NCBI GenBank assembly: GCA_023436745.1
Contig: JAEZHZ010000162.1
Coordinates: 1 to 55,590, forward strand
Direction: 5' to 3'
DNA from: Pseudomonadota bacterium
GTDB lineage: Bacteria > Pseudomonadota > Alphaproteobacteria > Rhizobiales > Devosiaceae
DNA: 55,590 bases
Both the position numbers and the translations under genes were made by a program. The notes beneath the pieces were generated by a model that made no database searches, was not told where the DNA came from, and was given only the letters and a program-made list of their open reading frames with translations. Each line of letters opens with the position of its first letter. Position 1 is the stretch's first letter. Positions 25,362 to 33,469 of the stretch are shown in pieces.

Positions 25362-25958
25362 ATGCACTTCCATGTAAAGCCTTCCAATGTCCAGTTATCG
25401 AATACCCTGTATACATCCGGCGGGATCATCTACCGGCAAGGCGATGCCGCCGGGGCGTTGTATCGCGTTACCTTTGGCTGCGTCATCCAGTCCAAGGTCA
25501 ACCGCAACGGCACTCGCCAGGTAGCAGGCTTTTTCCTGCCAGGCGAGTTGTTCGGCTGGGAGATCGAGGATGAACGGCTCTACAGTGCAGAATGCGCTGG
25601 GACCACCATCATCCAGACCATAGAACCGGCCGCGGCGGAGCAATTGCCGGAGTGGAAGCAGGGGCGGCTCGTGCCGAGCCTTGGCCAACTCCAGGAACAG
25701 CTATTGATCCTCTCGCGGCCGACTGCCGAAGCGCGGGTCGCAGCGTTCCTGCACAACCTGCTCTGCAGGCAGAGTTCTCGCAGGCGGGTTTTTCTTCCCA
25801 TGCACCGGTTCGACATTGCCGACTATCTCGGCCTCAGCCCCGAAACGGTTTCCCGTGTACTTCGCCGCTTCAAGCAGTCCGCCCTGATCAACACGCCGAA
25901 TATACACACGGTCGATATCCTCAAGATCGACGATCTGGTGGAAACCTACAACAAGTAG
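25362..25958 (+). CDS. Crp/Fnr-family transcriptional regulator, FixK-like
   Basis: A 198-residue regulator: a cyclic-nucleotide-binding-like beta-barrel (about 15-100), a dimerisation helix (about 105-135) and a helix-turn-helix (DIADYLGLSPETVSRVLRRF, about 151-170). The recognition helix has E161, S164 and R165, the E-x-x-S-R pattern by which FNR and FixK read TTGA half-sites. The N-terminal cysteine cluster that holds the Fe-S centre in FNR is missing; cysteines occur only at 40, 78 and 135. Direct oxygen sensing by Fe-S is therefore unlikely. ATG 25362 follows AGGAG. It is the only Crp/Fnr gene in the window and the obvious candidate to act at the TTGAC-N4-GTCAA sites around it. Confidence 0.92.
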   Translation: MHFHVKPSNVQLSNTLYTSGGIIYRQGDAAGALYRVTFGCVIQSKVNRNGTRQVAGFFLPGELFGWEIEDERLYSAECAGTTIIQTIEPAAAEQLPEWKQGRLVPSLGQLQEQLLILSRPTAEARVAAFLHNLLCRQSSRRRVFLPMHRFDIADYLGLSPETVSRVLRRFKQSALINTPNIHTVDILKIDDLVETYNK

Positions 25959-25972
25959 AATGCTTCACCGCG

Positions 25973-26017
25973 GACCTGCGATGGCGGCCAAACCAACCGG
26001 TGCCGGTATCGCAGGTC
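25973..26017. terminator. Hairpin between convergent genes
   Basis: GACCTGCGAT (25973-25982) pairs with ATCGCAGGTC (26008-26017) across a 25-nt loop, between the stops of the Crp/Fnr and DUF6544 genes. The place suits a shared terminator, but there is no T-run. Confidence 0.45.
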
Positions 26018-26037
26018 TGCGACGAGGCACGCCTTGA

Positions 26038-26907
26038 TCACATGTACTCCGCCGAGATCACCCTCGCCTGAAAGAACGGCAGGAATGCTCCCGTTCCGTA
26101 GTGATTACCGACACGGAGGTCGCTCGGGATGGTGAAACCACCAAAGGTGATCTCTGCGTGGGCGGTGCCGCCAAATGGCTGCAGCCTGAACGTCTTCTCG
26201 GGGTTCGCATCGCTCCAGCGCGCGGTAACCACCTCGAGGACACGACCTTCTTCATCAAGCGTGAGATAGACGGGCTCGATGCCGGTCCCGAAGGACAGCC
26301 TTGCTGTGTTGGGACCCTGCTGCTCCCACCGCACGCCGTTCGACGGCAGCAAGCTGGCCGGCGCCCAGACCGCCTCCATGGCCGAACGCGAGAGTGCGGA
26401 CCTCACCAGGTCCGGTGAGGTTCGCACGTTGGCGACCGGCAACAACCCATTGATCCAGAAGCGTGTCCAACCCGCTCCGTTCACCAGCGCATCCGAGCCG
26501 TCGATGCGCATGAGGCCACTCGCCATGTTCGGGATCCAGACGAATTCCGACGGCGGTGAAAGGATCTGACGCGCTTGCATGGCATAGCTCGTGAAGTTGT
26601 CCACGTCCCCAAGAAGGAAGACGCCCTCCATCTGGAGCAGGACGGTCGTGTGCAAGGAAGTGCCGGGAGCAATTGCGTGCCTGAAGTATCTTTGCGCTAC
26701 ATCCGGCAAGCCGACGAGCATCGATTCCGCAAATGTCCCGACCGCAGCTCGAGGTCGCGCGGCCAGGTCCGCCAGGGCGGTCTCAGCCTCGGACATCGAA
26801 CTGCGGTATAGAAGATGTGCCGCCAATGCCCCTCCTGCCAGCAGGAGTACCACCGCGGCGATTATCCACTTCAACACGGCCTGCTTCCCTCGTGCCGCCA
26901 CCGTCAT
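26038..26907 (-). CDS. DUF6544 family membrane-anchored protein
   Basis: The 289-residue protein has one N-terminal membrane helix (about 13-34). The rest resembles DUF6544: LPDVAQRYFRHAI, a PPSEFVWIPNMASGLMRIDG block, GLLPVANVRTSPDL, and AVWAPASLLPSNGVRWEQ. No activity is known for the family, and I see no catalytic signature. It diverges from the P-type ATPase gene. The FNR-like box in the 200 bp between them could serve both, though the better -10 element faces the ATPase. Confidence 0.75.
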   Translation of the reverse strand: MTVAARGKQAVLKWIIAAVVLLLAGGALAAHLLYRSSMSEAETALADLAARPRAAVGTFAESMLVGLPDVAQRYFRHAIAPGTSLHTTVLLQMEGVFLLGDVDNFTSYAMQARQILSPPSEFVWIPNMASGLMRIDGSDALVNGAGWTRFWINGLLPVANVRTSPDLVRSALSRSAMEAVWAPASLLPSNGVRWEQQGPNTARLSFGTGIEPVYLTLDEEGRVLEVVTARWSDANPEKTFRLQPFGGTAHAEITFGGFTIPSDLRVGNHYGTGAFLPFFQARVISAEYM

Positions 26908-26965
26908 CCCTGCGAGCGTAGCTCAGGAACTGGAGGGGCGCGACGGCACAATCGACGGATGGAAG

Positions 26966-26979
26966 TTGACGCAGGTCAT
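26966..26979 (+). promoter_or_regulatory. FNR-like operator TTGAC-GCAG-GTCAT
   Basis: TTGACGCAGGTCAT has one mismatch in the last base. A TATGGT -10 element lies at about 27002-27007, at class II spacing, giving a predicted start near 27014 and a leader of about 95 nt for the ATPase gene. Confidence 0.6.
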
Positions 26980-27108
26980 ATCGTGCGCCGCTTCGGACAC
27001 TCTATGGTTGCCCCGGCGGTGGTGGAGGTATCACCGCGCAGCATCGGTTGCCCTTTCATGGCAGAGGCTCACCTGGCGGGGACGCAGAGCACAAATGGAT
27101 GGACGCGT

Positions 27109-29889
27109 ATGACTTCTCACGATCCTTCACTCGAGACGCCCGAACAAGTGGCGCAGGCGCTCCGCGCGGACCTACGAACCGGCCTCACGTCAGATGAAGC
27201 CAAGCGCCGGCTGGAGTTGCACGGACCCAACGAGCTCCGGGCCGCGCCGAGCACGCCATGGTGGCGTCGCCTGCTGGCGCAGTTTCAAGACCCGCTCATC
27301 TATCTTCTGCTTGGCGCAGTAGTTGTCTCGTTCCTCGCCTGGTTGCTCGAGGGCCACGAACCCCTGCCAATCGACGCCATCGTCATTGCAGCGATCGTGC
27401 TGCTGAATGCGGCCTTGGGATATGTGCAGGAGGCAAAGGCAGCTGACGCAGTAGCAGCCCTGGCAAAGATGACCGCCGTGACGTCATCAGTGGTTCGGAG
27501 CGGTGAGCGCCGGCGCATCCCCAGCGCGGAACTGGTACCCGGTGACCTGCTGCTGCTCGAGGAGGGGGATGCCGTGGGTGCCGACGCCAGGCTGGTCCAG
27601 GCTGCGGAACTGAGGGTGCAGGAGGCCTCCCTTACCGGCGAAAGCGCCTCAGTCTCCAAGAGCGTGGAGGCCTTGCAACACCCGCAGCCCCTGGCAGAGC
27701 GGACGTCCATGGTCTTCAAGGGCACCGCGGTGTCCCAAGGGAGCGGCCTGGCATTGGTGACCGCTACCGGCATGCACACGGAGATGGGTCGCGTGGCCGA
27801 AATGCTGGACGCAACGCGCGAGGACCCCACCCCGCTACAGCGTGAAGTTTCGCGGATCGGGCGGACACTCGGCATCGCGGTGGTCGTCATTGCACTGGTC
27901 GTGGTCGCGACGATCCTGCTGGTGTCCGACGTTCGCAGCGCCAGTGACCTTGTGACGGTGTTGCTCCTTGGCGTCTCGCTCGCGGTCGCGGCAGTGCCCG
28001 AGGGCCTGCCAGCAATCCTGTCGCTCGTGCTTGCACTCGGTGTGCGACGCATGGCCGAGCACCACGCCGTGGTGAAGAACCTTTCCTCGGTGGAGAGCCT
28101 GGGCTCCGCCACAGTGATCTGCTCGGACAAGACGGGCACGCTGACGCGCGCGGAAATGACCATCGAGCGGGTCGCGACCGCTTCGGGCACCACGCGCATA
28201 ACTGGCGTGGGCTATGCCCCCGAGGGGCAGGTCCATGGCCCAGACCAGTCACCGCCGGAGGGACCTCTCAGGGCAGAACAGATCGTCGCCATCAGCGGCG
28301 GCAGCCTTGCCAACAACTCAGCCCTGCGTCGGGCAGACGAGGATCAATGGCATATCGAGGGCGACCCAACCGAGGCCGCCTTCCTTGTGGCGGAGAGAAA
28401 GTTCGGGATCGCCGACCGCCGGCAGCGGCGGTTTGAGCGCGTCCGCGAAATCCCGTTCACCTCAGAACGCAAGATGATGTCGACGATCGAGCTGGATCAC
28501 GAGTGGAACGACCAGCCTGTTCTGGTGACCAAGGGCGCTCCGGACGTGCTGATCGGCCGCTGCAACCGGCTGCGGGTTGGCATGGATGTGGTGCCGATGG
28601 ACGAGGCATGGCGGCAACGGGCCCGAGCAGACGTCGAGAGCCTCTCCAATGATGCGCTTCGCACGCTCGCCGTCGCATACAAGCCACTCGAGACGGTAAG
28701 TGACGACGCACACACGAGCGGCCTGGAACAGGATCTCATCTACGTGGGAACGGTGGGGATCATCGACCCACCGCGCGAGGAAGCGGCCCAGGCAGTAGCG
28801 GAGGCGCATCGCGCGGGCATCCGGGTCATCATGATCACCGGCGACCATCCGAGCACGGCCGTGCGTATCGCCAGTCAGCTCGGGATCGTCCGGCCTGGTG
28901 AGCAGGCGCTCACCGGGAGCGATCTCGACCAGCTGGATGACGCCGCGTTTGCCGAGGCGGTGCGACACACGTCTGTCTTTGCCCGCGTAGCCCCGGTCCA
29001 CAAGCTCAGGATCGTCGATGCCCTTCAGGCAGACGGACACGTGGTGGCGATGACGGGGGACGGAGTGAACGACGCCCCTGCCCTCAAGTCGGCCGATATA
29101 GGGATCGCCATGGGCATCACCGGCACGGAGGTGACCAAGGAAGCCGCCAAGATGATCCTGACCGACGACAACTTCGCGACCATCGTCCAGGCGGTGCGTG
29201 AAGGCCGCGGGATCTTCAGCAACATCCGCAAGTTCCTGCGTTACCTGCTGTCATCCAACATGGGCGAGGTCCTAACGGTCTTCCTGGGTGTCGTAGGGGC
29301 TGGTCTCATCGGGCTCAACGCTGCCGGGGAGGGACTGGTGTTGCCGCTGCTGGCGACCCAGATCCTCTGGATCAACCTTGTCACCGATTCCGGACCTGCG
29401 CTGGCCATGGGCATCGATCCGCCGGCCGACAACCTCATGGAACGTGCGCCACGGCGACCGGATCAGCCGGCGATCGACCGCCGGATGTGGGGCGGCGTGA
29501 TCTTCACGGGGGTGGTCATGGCCATCGCGACGCTCTTCACCATCGACTTCTACCTGCCCGGAGGGTTTGTCGAGGGTAACGGCTCACTGGATCAGGCGCG
29601 TACTGCCGGTTTCACCGTGCTGGTTTTTGCGCAGTTGTTCAACTGCTTCAACGCCCGTTCGGAGACCGTCAGCGCATTCCATCACCTGTTTACCAATGCC
29701 TGGCTCTGGGGTGCGGTGGCGCTTTCGCTGGCGCTGCAGATCGCAGTCGTCAACGTGCCGGCGCTCAACTATGCATTCGGCACTGTGCCGCTGACGGTTG
29801 ACCAGTGGGTGTTCTGTGCTGCGCTCGGCAGTCTAGTGCTCTGGCTCGGCGAGATCCGCAAGTGGGTGCTGCGGCGCCTCACTGTGTGA
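27109..29889 (+). CDS. Cation-transporting P-type ATPase, P2A (Ca2+/Mn2+) type
   Basis: A 926-residue P-type ATPase with the actuator TGES (about 176), phosphorylation motif DKTGTLT (Asp about 340), KGAPDVLIGRC nucleotide-binding region, TGDHPSTA and the hinge TGDGVNDAPALK. M4 has VPEGLPA, M5 SSNMGE and M6 NLVTDSGPA. These keep the Glu, Asn/Glu and Asn/Thr/Asp residues that bind Ca2+ in SERCA and PMR1-type pumps. Export of Ca2+ or Mn2+ is the best guess, though bacterial members can be broader. I place the start at ATG 27109 by family N-terminal length; the ribosome binding site is weak, and longer in-frame starts exist. Confidence 0.92.
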   Translation: MTSHDPSLETPEQVAQALRADLRTGLTSDEAKRRLELHGPNELRAAPSTPWWRRLLAQFQDPLIYLLLGAVVVSFLAWLLEGHEPLPIDAIVIAAIVLLNAALGYVQEAKAADAVAALAKMTAVTSSVVRSGERRRIPSAELVPGDLLLLEEGDAVGADARLVQAAELRVQEASLTGESASVSKSVEALQHPQPLAERTSMVFKGTAVSQGSGLALVTATGMHTEMGRVAEMLDATREDPTPLQREVSRIGRTLGIAVVVIALVVVATILLVSDVRSASDLVTVLLLGVSLAVAAVPEGLPAILSLVLALGVRRMAEHHAVVKNLSSVESLGSATVICSDKTGTLTRAEMTIERVATASGTTRITGVGYAPEGQVHGPDQSPPEGPLRAEQIVAISGGSLANNSALRRADEDQWHIEGDPTEAAFLVAERKFGIADRRQRRFERVREIPFTSERKMMSTIELDHEWNDQPVLVTKGAPDVLIGRCNRLRVGMDVVPMDEAWRQRARADVESLSNDALRTLAVAYKPLETVSDDAHTSGLEQDLIYVGTVGIIDPPREEAAQAVAEAHRAGIRVIMITGDHPSTAVRIASQLGIVRPGEQALTGSDLDQLDDAAFAEAVRHTSVFARVAPVHKLRIVDALQADGHVVAMTGDGVNDAPALKSADIGIAMGITGTEVTKEAAKMILTDDNFATIVQAVREGRGIFSNIRKFLRYLLSSNMGEVLTVFLGVVGAGLIGLNAAGEGLVLPLLATQILWINLVTDSGPALAMGIDPPADNLMERAPRRPDQPAIDRRMWGGVIFTGVVMAIATLFTIDFYLPGGFVEGNGSLDQARTAGFTVLVFAQLFNCFNARSETVSAFHHLFTNAWLWGAVALSLALQIAVVNVPALNYAFGTVPLTVDQWVFCAALGSLVLWLGEIRKWVLRRLTV

Positions 29890-29890
29890 G

Positions 29891-30220
29891 TCAGTCCTGC
29901 TGGTCAGTCACGAGGTGAACGATACCCACCACGTCCTGGGCGCGAAGCGCAAAGGCCAGCCCCTTGCCCGGCGCGTCGAGTTCGCCCGCACGCTGCACCT
30001 CCTTGAGGATTTCCTCCTTGATGGTGCCGGGTACGAGCGTGAGGATGACTTCCTTTTCGGGCTCGATCTGGATTCCGAACACGCGCTGCTGCTCGTTCTT
30101 GCCGAGTCCGCGCGCCGGGATGATGGTGCCACCATGGGCGCCTGCCGCCATGGTTGCCTCGAGGACGGCCTCGCCCCACCCCTTGCGCACGATGGTGACG
30201 ATGAGATGCGGGTCCTGCAT
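29891..30220 (-). CDS. PII-like signalling protein linked to DUF1538
   Basis: A 109-residue PII-fold protein. It starts MQDPHLIVTIVRKGWGEAV and has the GTIIPARG turn and the C-terminal PGKGLAFALRAQDVVGI block, close to the PII signature PGKGIAF. The T-loop region (GLGKNEQQRVFG) lacks the tyrosine uridylylated in GlnB/GlnK. It is therefore unlikely to be part of classical nitrogen signalling. It begins four bases after the second DUF1538 gene, with GGGAG upstream. As the last gene of the operon it may gate the DUF1538 membrane complex, as GlnK gates AmtB; this is inference. Confidence 0.82.
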   Translation of the reverse strand: MQDPHLIVTIVRKGWGEAVLEATMAAGAHGGTIIPARGLGKNEQQRVFGIQIEPEKEVILTLVPGTIKEEILKEVQRAGELDAPGKGLAFALRAQDVVGIVHLVTDQQD

Positions 30221-30224
30221 CGAA

Positions 30225-30950
30225 CTACTCCCTGGATCTGGTCGTGAACTGGACCACCAGGCCCAGCAGTAGAACTGAAAGGATCGGGGCTAGCGCAATC
30301 AGAGCAACGAAGCCGAGGCCCACAATCAGCGGGTTCTGCCCCGTGGCCTGTGCAGCACCGAGCGCCACCGCCAAGAGGAACGTGTTGGCAAGGGGGCCGG
30401 TGGCTACTCCGCCGGCGTCAATGGCAATGCCGAGAAACTTGCGGTCGCAGATCAGAACCATCACGATCGCCAACCCGTAGCCCGGCACTACCGGCCACGT
30501 GAGCGGGATGCCGTAGCTTATTCGCAGCATGCCGATCGCGACCCAGACGGCAACGCCGAGCGAGATGCTGTACAGAACCAGGCGGCCCTTTATCGTGCCG
30601 TGGCTCGCCTCCTCGACCTGATCGGCGAGAACGCGCACCGCGGGCTCGCCCCAGGCGGTGGTAAGGCCAAGGAGGGCGCCGAGGCCCGCCATAACCCAGG
30701 GTGAAGTCAGCGCTCCGAGGCGCTCGCCAATGATCTGTCCGAAGGGCAGGAAGGCGATCTGCACTCCCAGCAGAAACAGATACAGGCCGACGCCGGCAAT
30801 TGCGGTCCCGATGAGGATGTCACGCACCTGTTTCCGCGGCAGCCGGAGCACCAGCAACTGGAACACCAGGAACAGCGTCATCAGCGGCAAGACGGCGACA
30901 AGCACACCGGCAGCGAGATCCGCCATGTCCTGCAGCCACCCTGTCGTCAT
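30225..30950 (-). CDS. DUF1538 membrane protein (second half of pair)
   Basis: The 241-residue protein has about six to seven membrane helices. It shares landmark motifs with the neighbouring DUF1538 protein: LPFGQIIG in an early loop, WGEPAVRVLADQVE in the middle and DAGGVATGPLA near the end. The acidic residues in EP-x-V-x-VLADQV and DAG-x-V-x-TG sit inside or beside membrane segments and are candidates for ion or substrate contact. The start is ATG 30950, which overlaps the TGA of the upstream gene by four bases (ATGA). Two halves plus a PII protein suggest a regulated transporter; the substrate is unknown. Confidence 0.82.
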   Translation of the reverse strand: MTTGWLQDMADLAAGVLVAVLPLMTLFLVFQLLVLRLPRKQVRDILIGTAIAGVGLYLFLLGVQIAFLPFGQIIGERLGALTSPWVMAGLGALLGLTTAWGEPAVRVLADQVEEASHGTIKGRLVLYSISLGVAVWVAIGMLRISYGIPLTWPVVPGYGLAIVMVLICDRKFLGIAIDAGGVATGPLANTFLLAVALGAAQATGQNPLIVGLGFVALIALAPILSVLLLGLVVQFTTRSRE

Positions 30951-31642
30951 GACCACGCAAGCGCCATAACGAGGACCGCCAGAATAGCGCCGAAGGATGC
31001 GAGACCCAGAACTCCAAAGCCATCCGATACGCTGTCGCGCCCACTCAGCACCGCGCTCAGCCCCATGGCCAGGGCGATGATCACTGGAGCCGTAAGGACG
31101 CCGGTGGTGACACTTCCGGCGTCATAGGCCAGCGGCACGAACTCCGCAGGCGCGAACAGGGTCAGCAGCAGGATCGCGACAAAGCACAGCACCACTATGG
31201 TCTTGATCGACCAGCCAAAGACGATGCGAGGCAGCGCCACCGCGGTCAGGACCGCCACTCCCACAGCGGTGGTATAGAGCACTGCGGCGGCGGGAATGCT
31301 CCCTTCAGAGGACTTCTGGACCTGATCGGCGAGCACCATGACGTCCGGCTCCGCGACCGTGAGAGCAAAGCCGAGCGCGAAGGCCACAACCACTATGAGG
31401 GCGAGTGAGCCCCGTCTCGGCAGTTCGGCTCCAACGAACCGGCCCATAGGCAGCAGGCCAAGATCTATGCCGATGAAAAGCAGCAGCATTCCCACCATGG
31501 CCAGGACGGTGCCCGCCATGAACTGCGCGAACTGATGCAGCGGTGCCCACACCAGCGTGAACTGCAACGCGCACACCGTCAGGATGAGGGGTGCCACGGC
31601 ACGGACGACTTCGGAGAGGTTTCTGAGAAGTACGCTGCCCAT
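30947..31642 (-). CDS. DUF1538 membrane protein (first half of pair)
   Basis: A 231-residue membrane protein with six to seven helices and the same motifs as its partner: LLPMGRFVG, AEPDVMVLADQVQ and DAGSVTTGVLTAP. The two are paralogous and probably form a heteromer. ATG 31642 follows GGGAGGG. It lies 47 bp after the GNAT gene and overlaps the second DUF1538 gene, so translation is coupled. Confidence 0.82.
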   Translation of the reverse strand: MGSVLLRNLSEVVRAVAPLILTVCALQFTLVWAPLHQFAQFMAGTVLAMVGMLLLFIGIDLGLLPMGRFVGAELPRRGSLALIVVVAFALGFALTVAEPDVMVLADQVQKSSEGSIPAAAVLYTTAVGVAVLTAVALPRIVFGWSIKTIVVLCFVAILLLTLFAPAEFVPLAYDAGSVTTGVLTAPVIIALAMGLSAVLSGRDSVSDGFGVLGLASFGAILAVLVMALAWS

Positions 31643-31689
31643 CTATGCGGCCCTCCCATGTGCCAGCGAGAGCCAGTTGGTGCCCACGC

Positions 31690-32199
31690 TCAAGGGGATA
31701 GTACTTTCTCGAGGATGACAAGCGCCCTGTCTCCCTCGTAAGGGATGGCTACAAAACCCCGCTCCCGCTCCAGTTCGATGGCGGAGCGGTTTTCTCGGCT
31801 TTCAAGCGACTGCAGGCGCTTTACCCCCTTGGATTGGGCGATGCGGGTCACAAAACCCAGAAGCTCCCAGCCAATACCCCTGCTCTTGTAGTCCGCCCTG
31901 ATGGAGACGGCCACCTCGGCCCTCGTGAACTCGGCGTCACACACGAGTGTGGCGACGGCGATCACGGGGCCATCATCCCGTTCGCGCGCTACGAAGGTAT
32001 CGGTTCGTTCGTGATCGACGTCGATCATCGCGGCGAGCCTGTGGTCGCCCTCCGGCTTGACGGCACCGAGGAAACGAAACCGCATGTCTTCCGGAGTGAC
32101 GTGGTCGAAGAACTCTTCAATAGCGCTTCGATCCTCCGGTTCAGCGGGTCGCACGACGAACACGAAGCCGCTGCGGGTTGCAAGCTCTTGGCCAGACAT
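31690..32199 (-). CDS. GNAT-family N-acetyltransferase
   Basis: A 169-residue single-domain GNAT. It has VRPAEPEDRSAIEEFFDHV at the N-terminus and an acetyl-CoA-binding stretch (VSIRADYKSRGIGWELLGFVTRIAQ) with the R/Q-x-x-G-x-G/A-like core SRGIGWEL. It resembles the GNAT domain of the ligase fusion at 2895-5567, including the MRFRFLG/MRFRERF segment, so it may acetylate proteins too. It is the first gene of the GNAT-DUF1538-DUF1538-PII operon. An FNR-like site is centred about 92 bp upstream. Confidence 0.82.
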   Translation of the reverse strand: MSGQELATRSGFVFVVRPAEPEDRSAIEEFFDHVTPEDMRFRFLGAVKPEGDHRLAAMIDVDHERTDTFVARERDDGPVIAVATLVCDAEFTRAEVAVSIRADYKSRGIGWELLGFVTRIAQSKGVKRLQSLESRENRSAIELERERGFVAIPYEGDRALVILEKVLSP

Positions 32200-32283
32200 T
32201 CCATCGCCTCCTCAGGTTTTGTGAAGCGAGCAGCGAACGACACTCGCAAGGCGCAACTTGATCATCCGCCTACAGCAACTGCC

Positions 32284-32297
32284 TTGACGCTGATCAA
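32284..32297 (-). promoter_or_regulatory. FNR-like operator TTGAC-GCTG-ATCAA overlapping ackA stop
   Basis: TTGACGCTGATCAA fits the FNR consensus with mixed half-sites (TTGAC and ATCAA). Its right end includes the TGA of ackA. It is positioned to drive the GNAT-DUF1538-PII operon, with a predicted leader of about 50 nt. Confidence 0.6.
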
Positions 32298-33469
32298 CCG
32301 TCGCTGCCTTGAAGCAGAAACAGGGTCTGCTCTGCGATCACCTGCTCCTCGTCGGTAGGAATTACGAGCACAAGCACGCGGCTGTCAGAGGCGGATATCG
32401 ACGATATGCCGGCCTTGTTGTCCTCTGGGTCCAGGCGAAGTCTCAGCCACCCCAGACGCTCAACTATGCTCATGCGGATAGCAGCGCTGTGCTCCCCGAT
32501 GCCGCCCGTAAAGACCAGAACATCCAACCCTCCAAGGGTGACCGCGAGGGCTGCGATATGCTTCGCGATGCTGAAGACGAACAGATCCACGGCTTCAGCC
32601 GCCGCCGGGTGGTCGCTGGCGAGCAGGGTACGTACGTCTCCCGACTGGCCCGAGACTCCCAGCAAGCCGCACTGATGGTAAAGCAAGTCCTCGAGCTGAT
32701 CCAAGGACAGCCCGCCAGACCGCATCAGATGCAGCAGGATACCAGGGTCGATGCTGCCGGGTCGCGTGGCCATCACCACCCCATCCAAAGCACTGAAGCC
32801 CATGGTCGTGTCGACGCTGCGCCCGTCTCTCATGGCACACAGGCTGGCGCCGCTACCCAGATGTGCAGCAATCACGCGCGCGGAGGATAACTCCGGCCAA
32901 TCCCGTGCAAGTCGCTGGGCGACATAGCGGTAGGAGAGGCCATGGAAGCCGTAGCGGCGAATGCCCTGCTCCTCCAGTGCCCTTGGAATCGCGTATCGGG
33001 AAACCGGCGGCATCAGGTCGTGATGAAAGGCCGTGTCGAAGCAGCAGACCTGAGGGAGTTCCGGGCGGGCTTCCATCAAGGCTACCATAGGTCCAAGCGC
33101 CAGAGGCTGGTGCAGAGGCGCCAGCGGTGTGAGCGTCTCCACCTCTTCAAGCACTTCGCGGGTCAGAAGCGCAGGACCGCGGAAACGTGACCCACCATGC
33201 ACGATGCGATGTCCGGCCGCCGTGATGGTGTTGCCGGCAAGTTCCTCGATAAGGTTGAGCAGGACGATGATGTCGTGACGTTCGCCAGGCATGGACGTCC
33301 AGGCGCGGTCCAGCAGCAAAGCCCCCCTGCTGTCCGCAGCTACGATCCGGTGGCCGGCCACCCTGCCCCGCAGCACTGGGTATGGTTGGTCTCCGGTAGA
33401 GCCAGAATAGAGCGCGAACTTCAGGCTCGAGGATCCGGCGTTCACCGCGAGGATCCGCTCAGGACTCAT
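32294..33469 (-). CDS. ackA: Acetate kinase
   Basis: A 391-residue acetokinase with LAVNAGSSSLKFALY, GHRIVHGG, CFDTAFHHDLMP (catalytic Asp), GFHGLSYRYVA, AHLGSGASLCA and FTGGIGEHSAAIR. It converts acetyl-phosphate and ADP to acetate and ATP. The ATG at 33469 overlaps the phosphoketolase TGA by four bases. The acetyl-phosphate therefore comes from phosphoketolase, and no phosphotransacetylase gene is present here. Together the pair makes ATP from sugar phosphates without respiration. Confidence 0.95.
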   Translation of the reverse strand: MSPERILAVNAGSSSLKFALYSGSTGDQPYPVLRGRVAGHRIVAADSRGALLLDRAWTSMPGERHDIIVLLNLIEELAGNTITAAGHRIVHGGSRFRGPALLTREVLEEVETLTPLAPLHQPLALGPMVALMEARPELPQVCCFDTAFHHDLMPPVSRYAIPRALEEQGIRRYGFHGLSYRYVAQRLARDWPELSSARVIAAHLGSGASLCAMRDGRSVDTTMGFSALDGVVMATRPGSIDPGILLHLMRSGGLSLDQLEDLLYHQCGLLGVSGQSGDVRTLLASDHPAAAEAVDLFVFSIAKHIAALAVTLGGLDVLVFTGGIGEHSAAIRMSIVERLGWLRLRLDPEDNKAGISSISASDSRVLVLVIPTDEEQVIAEQTLFLLQGSDG

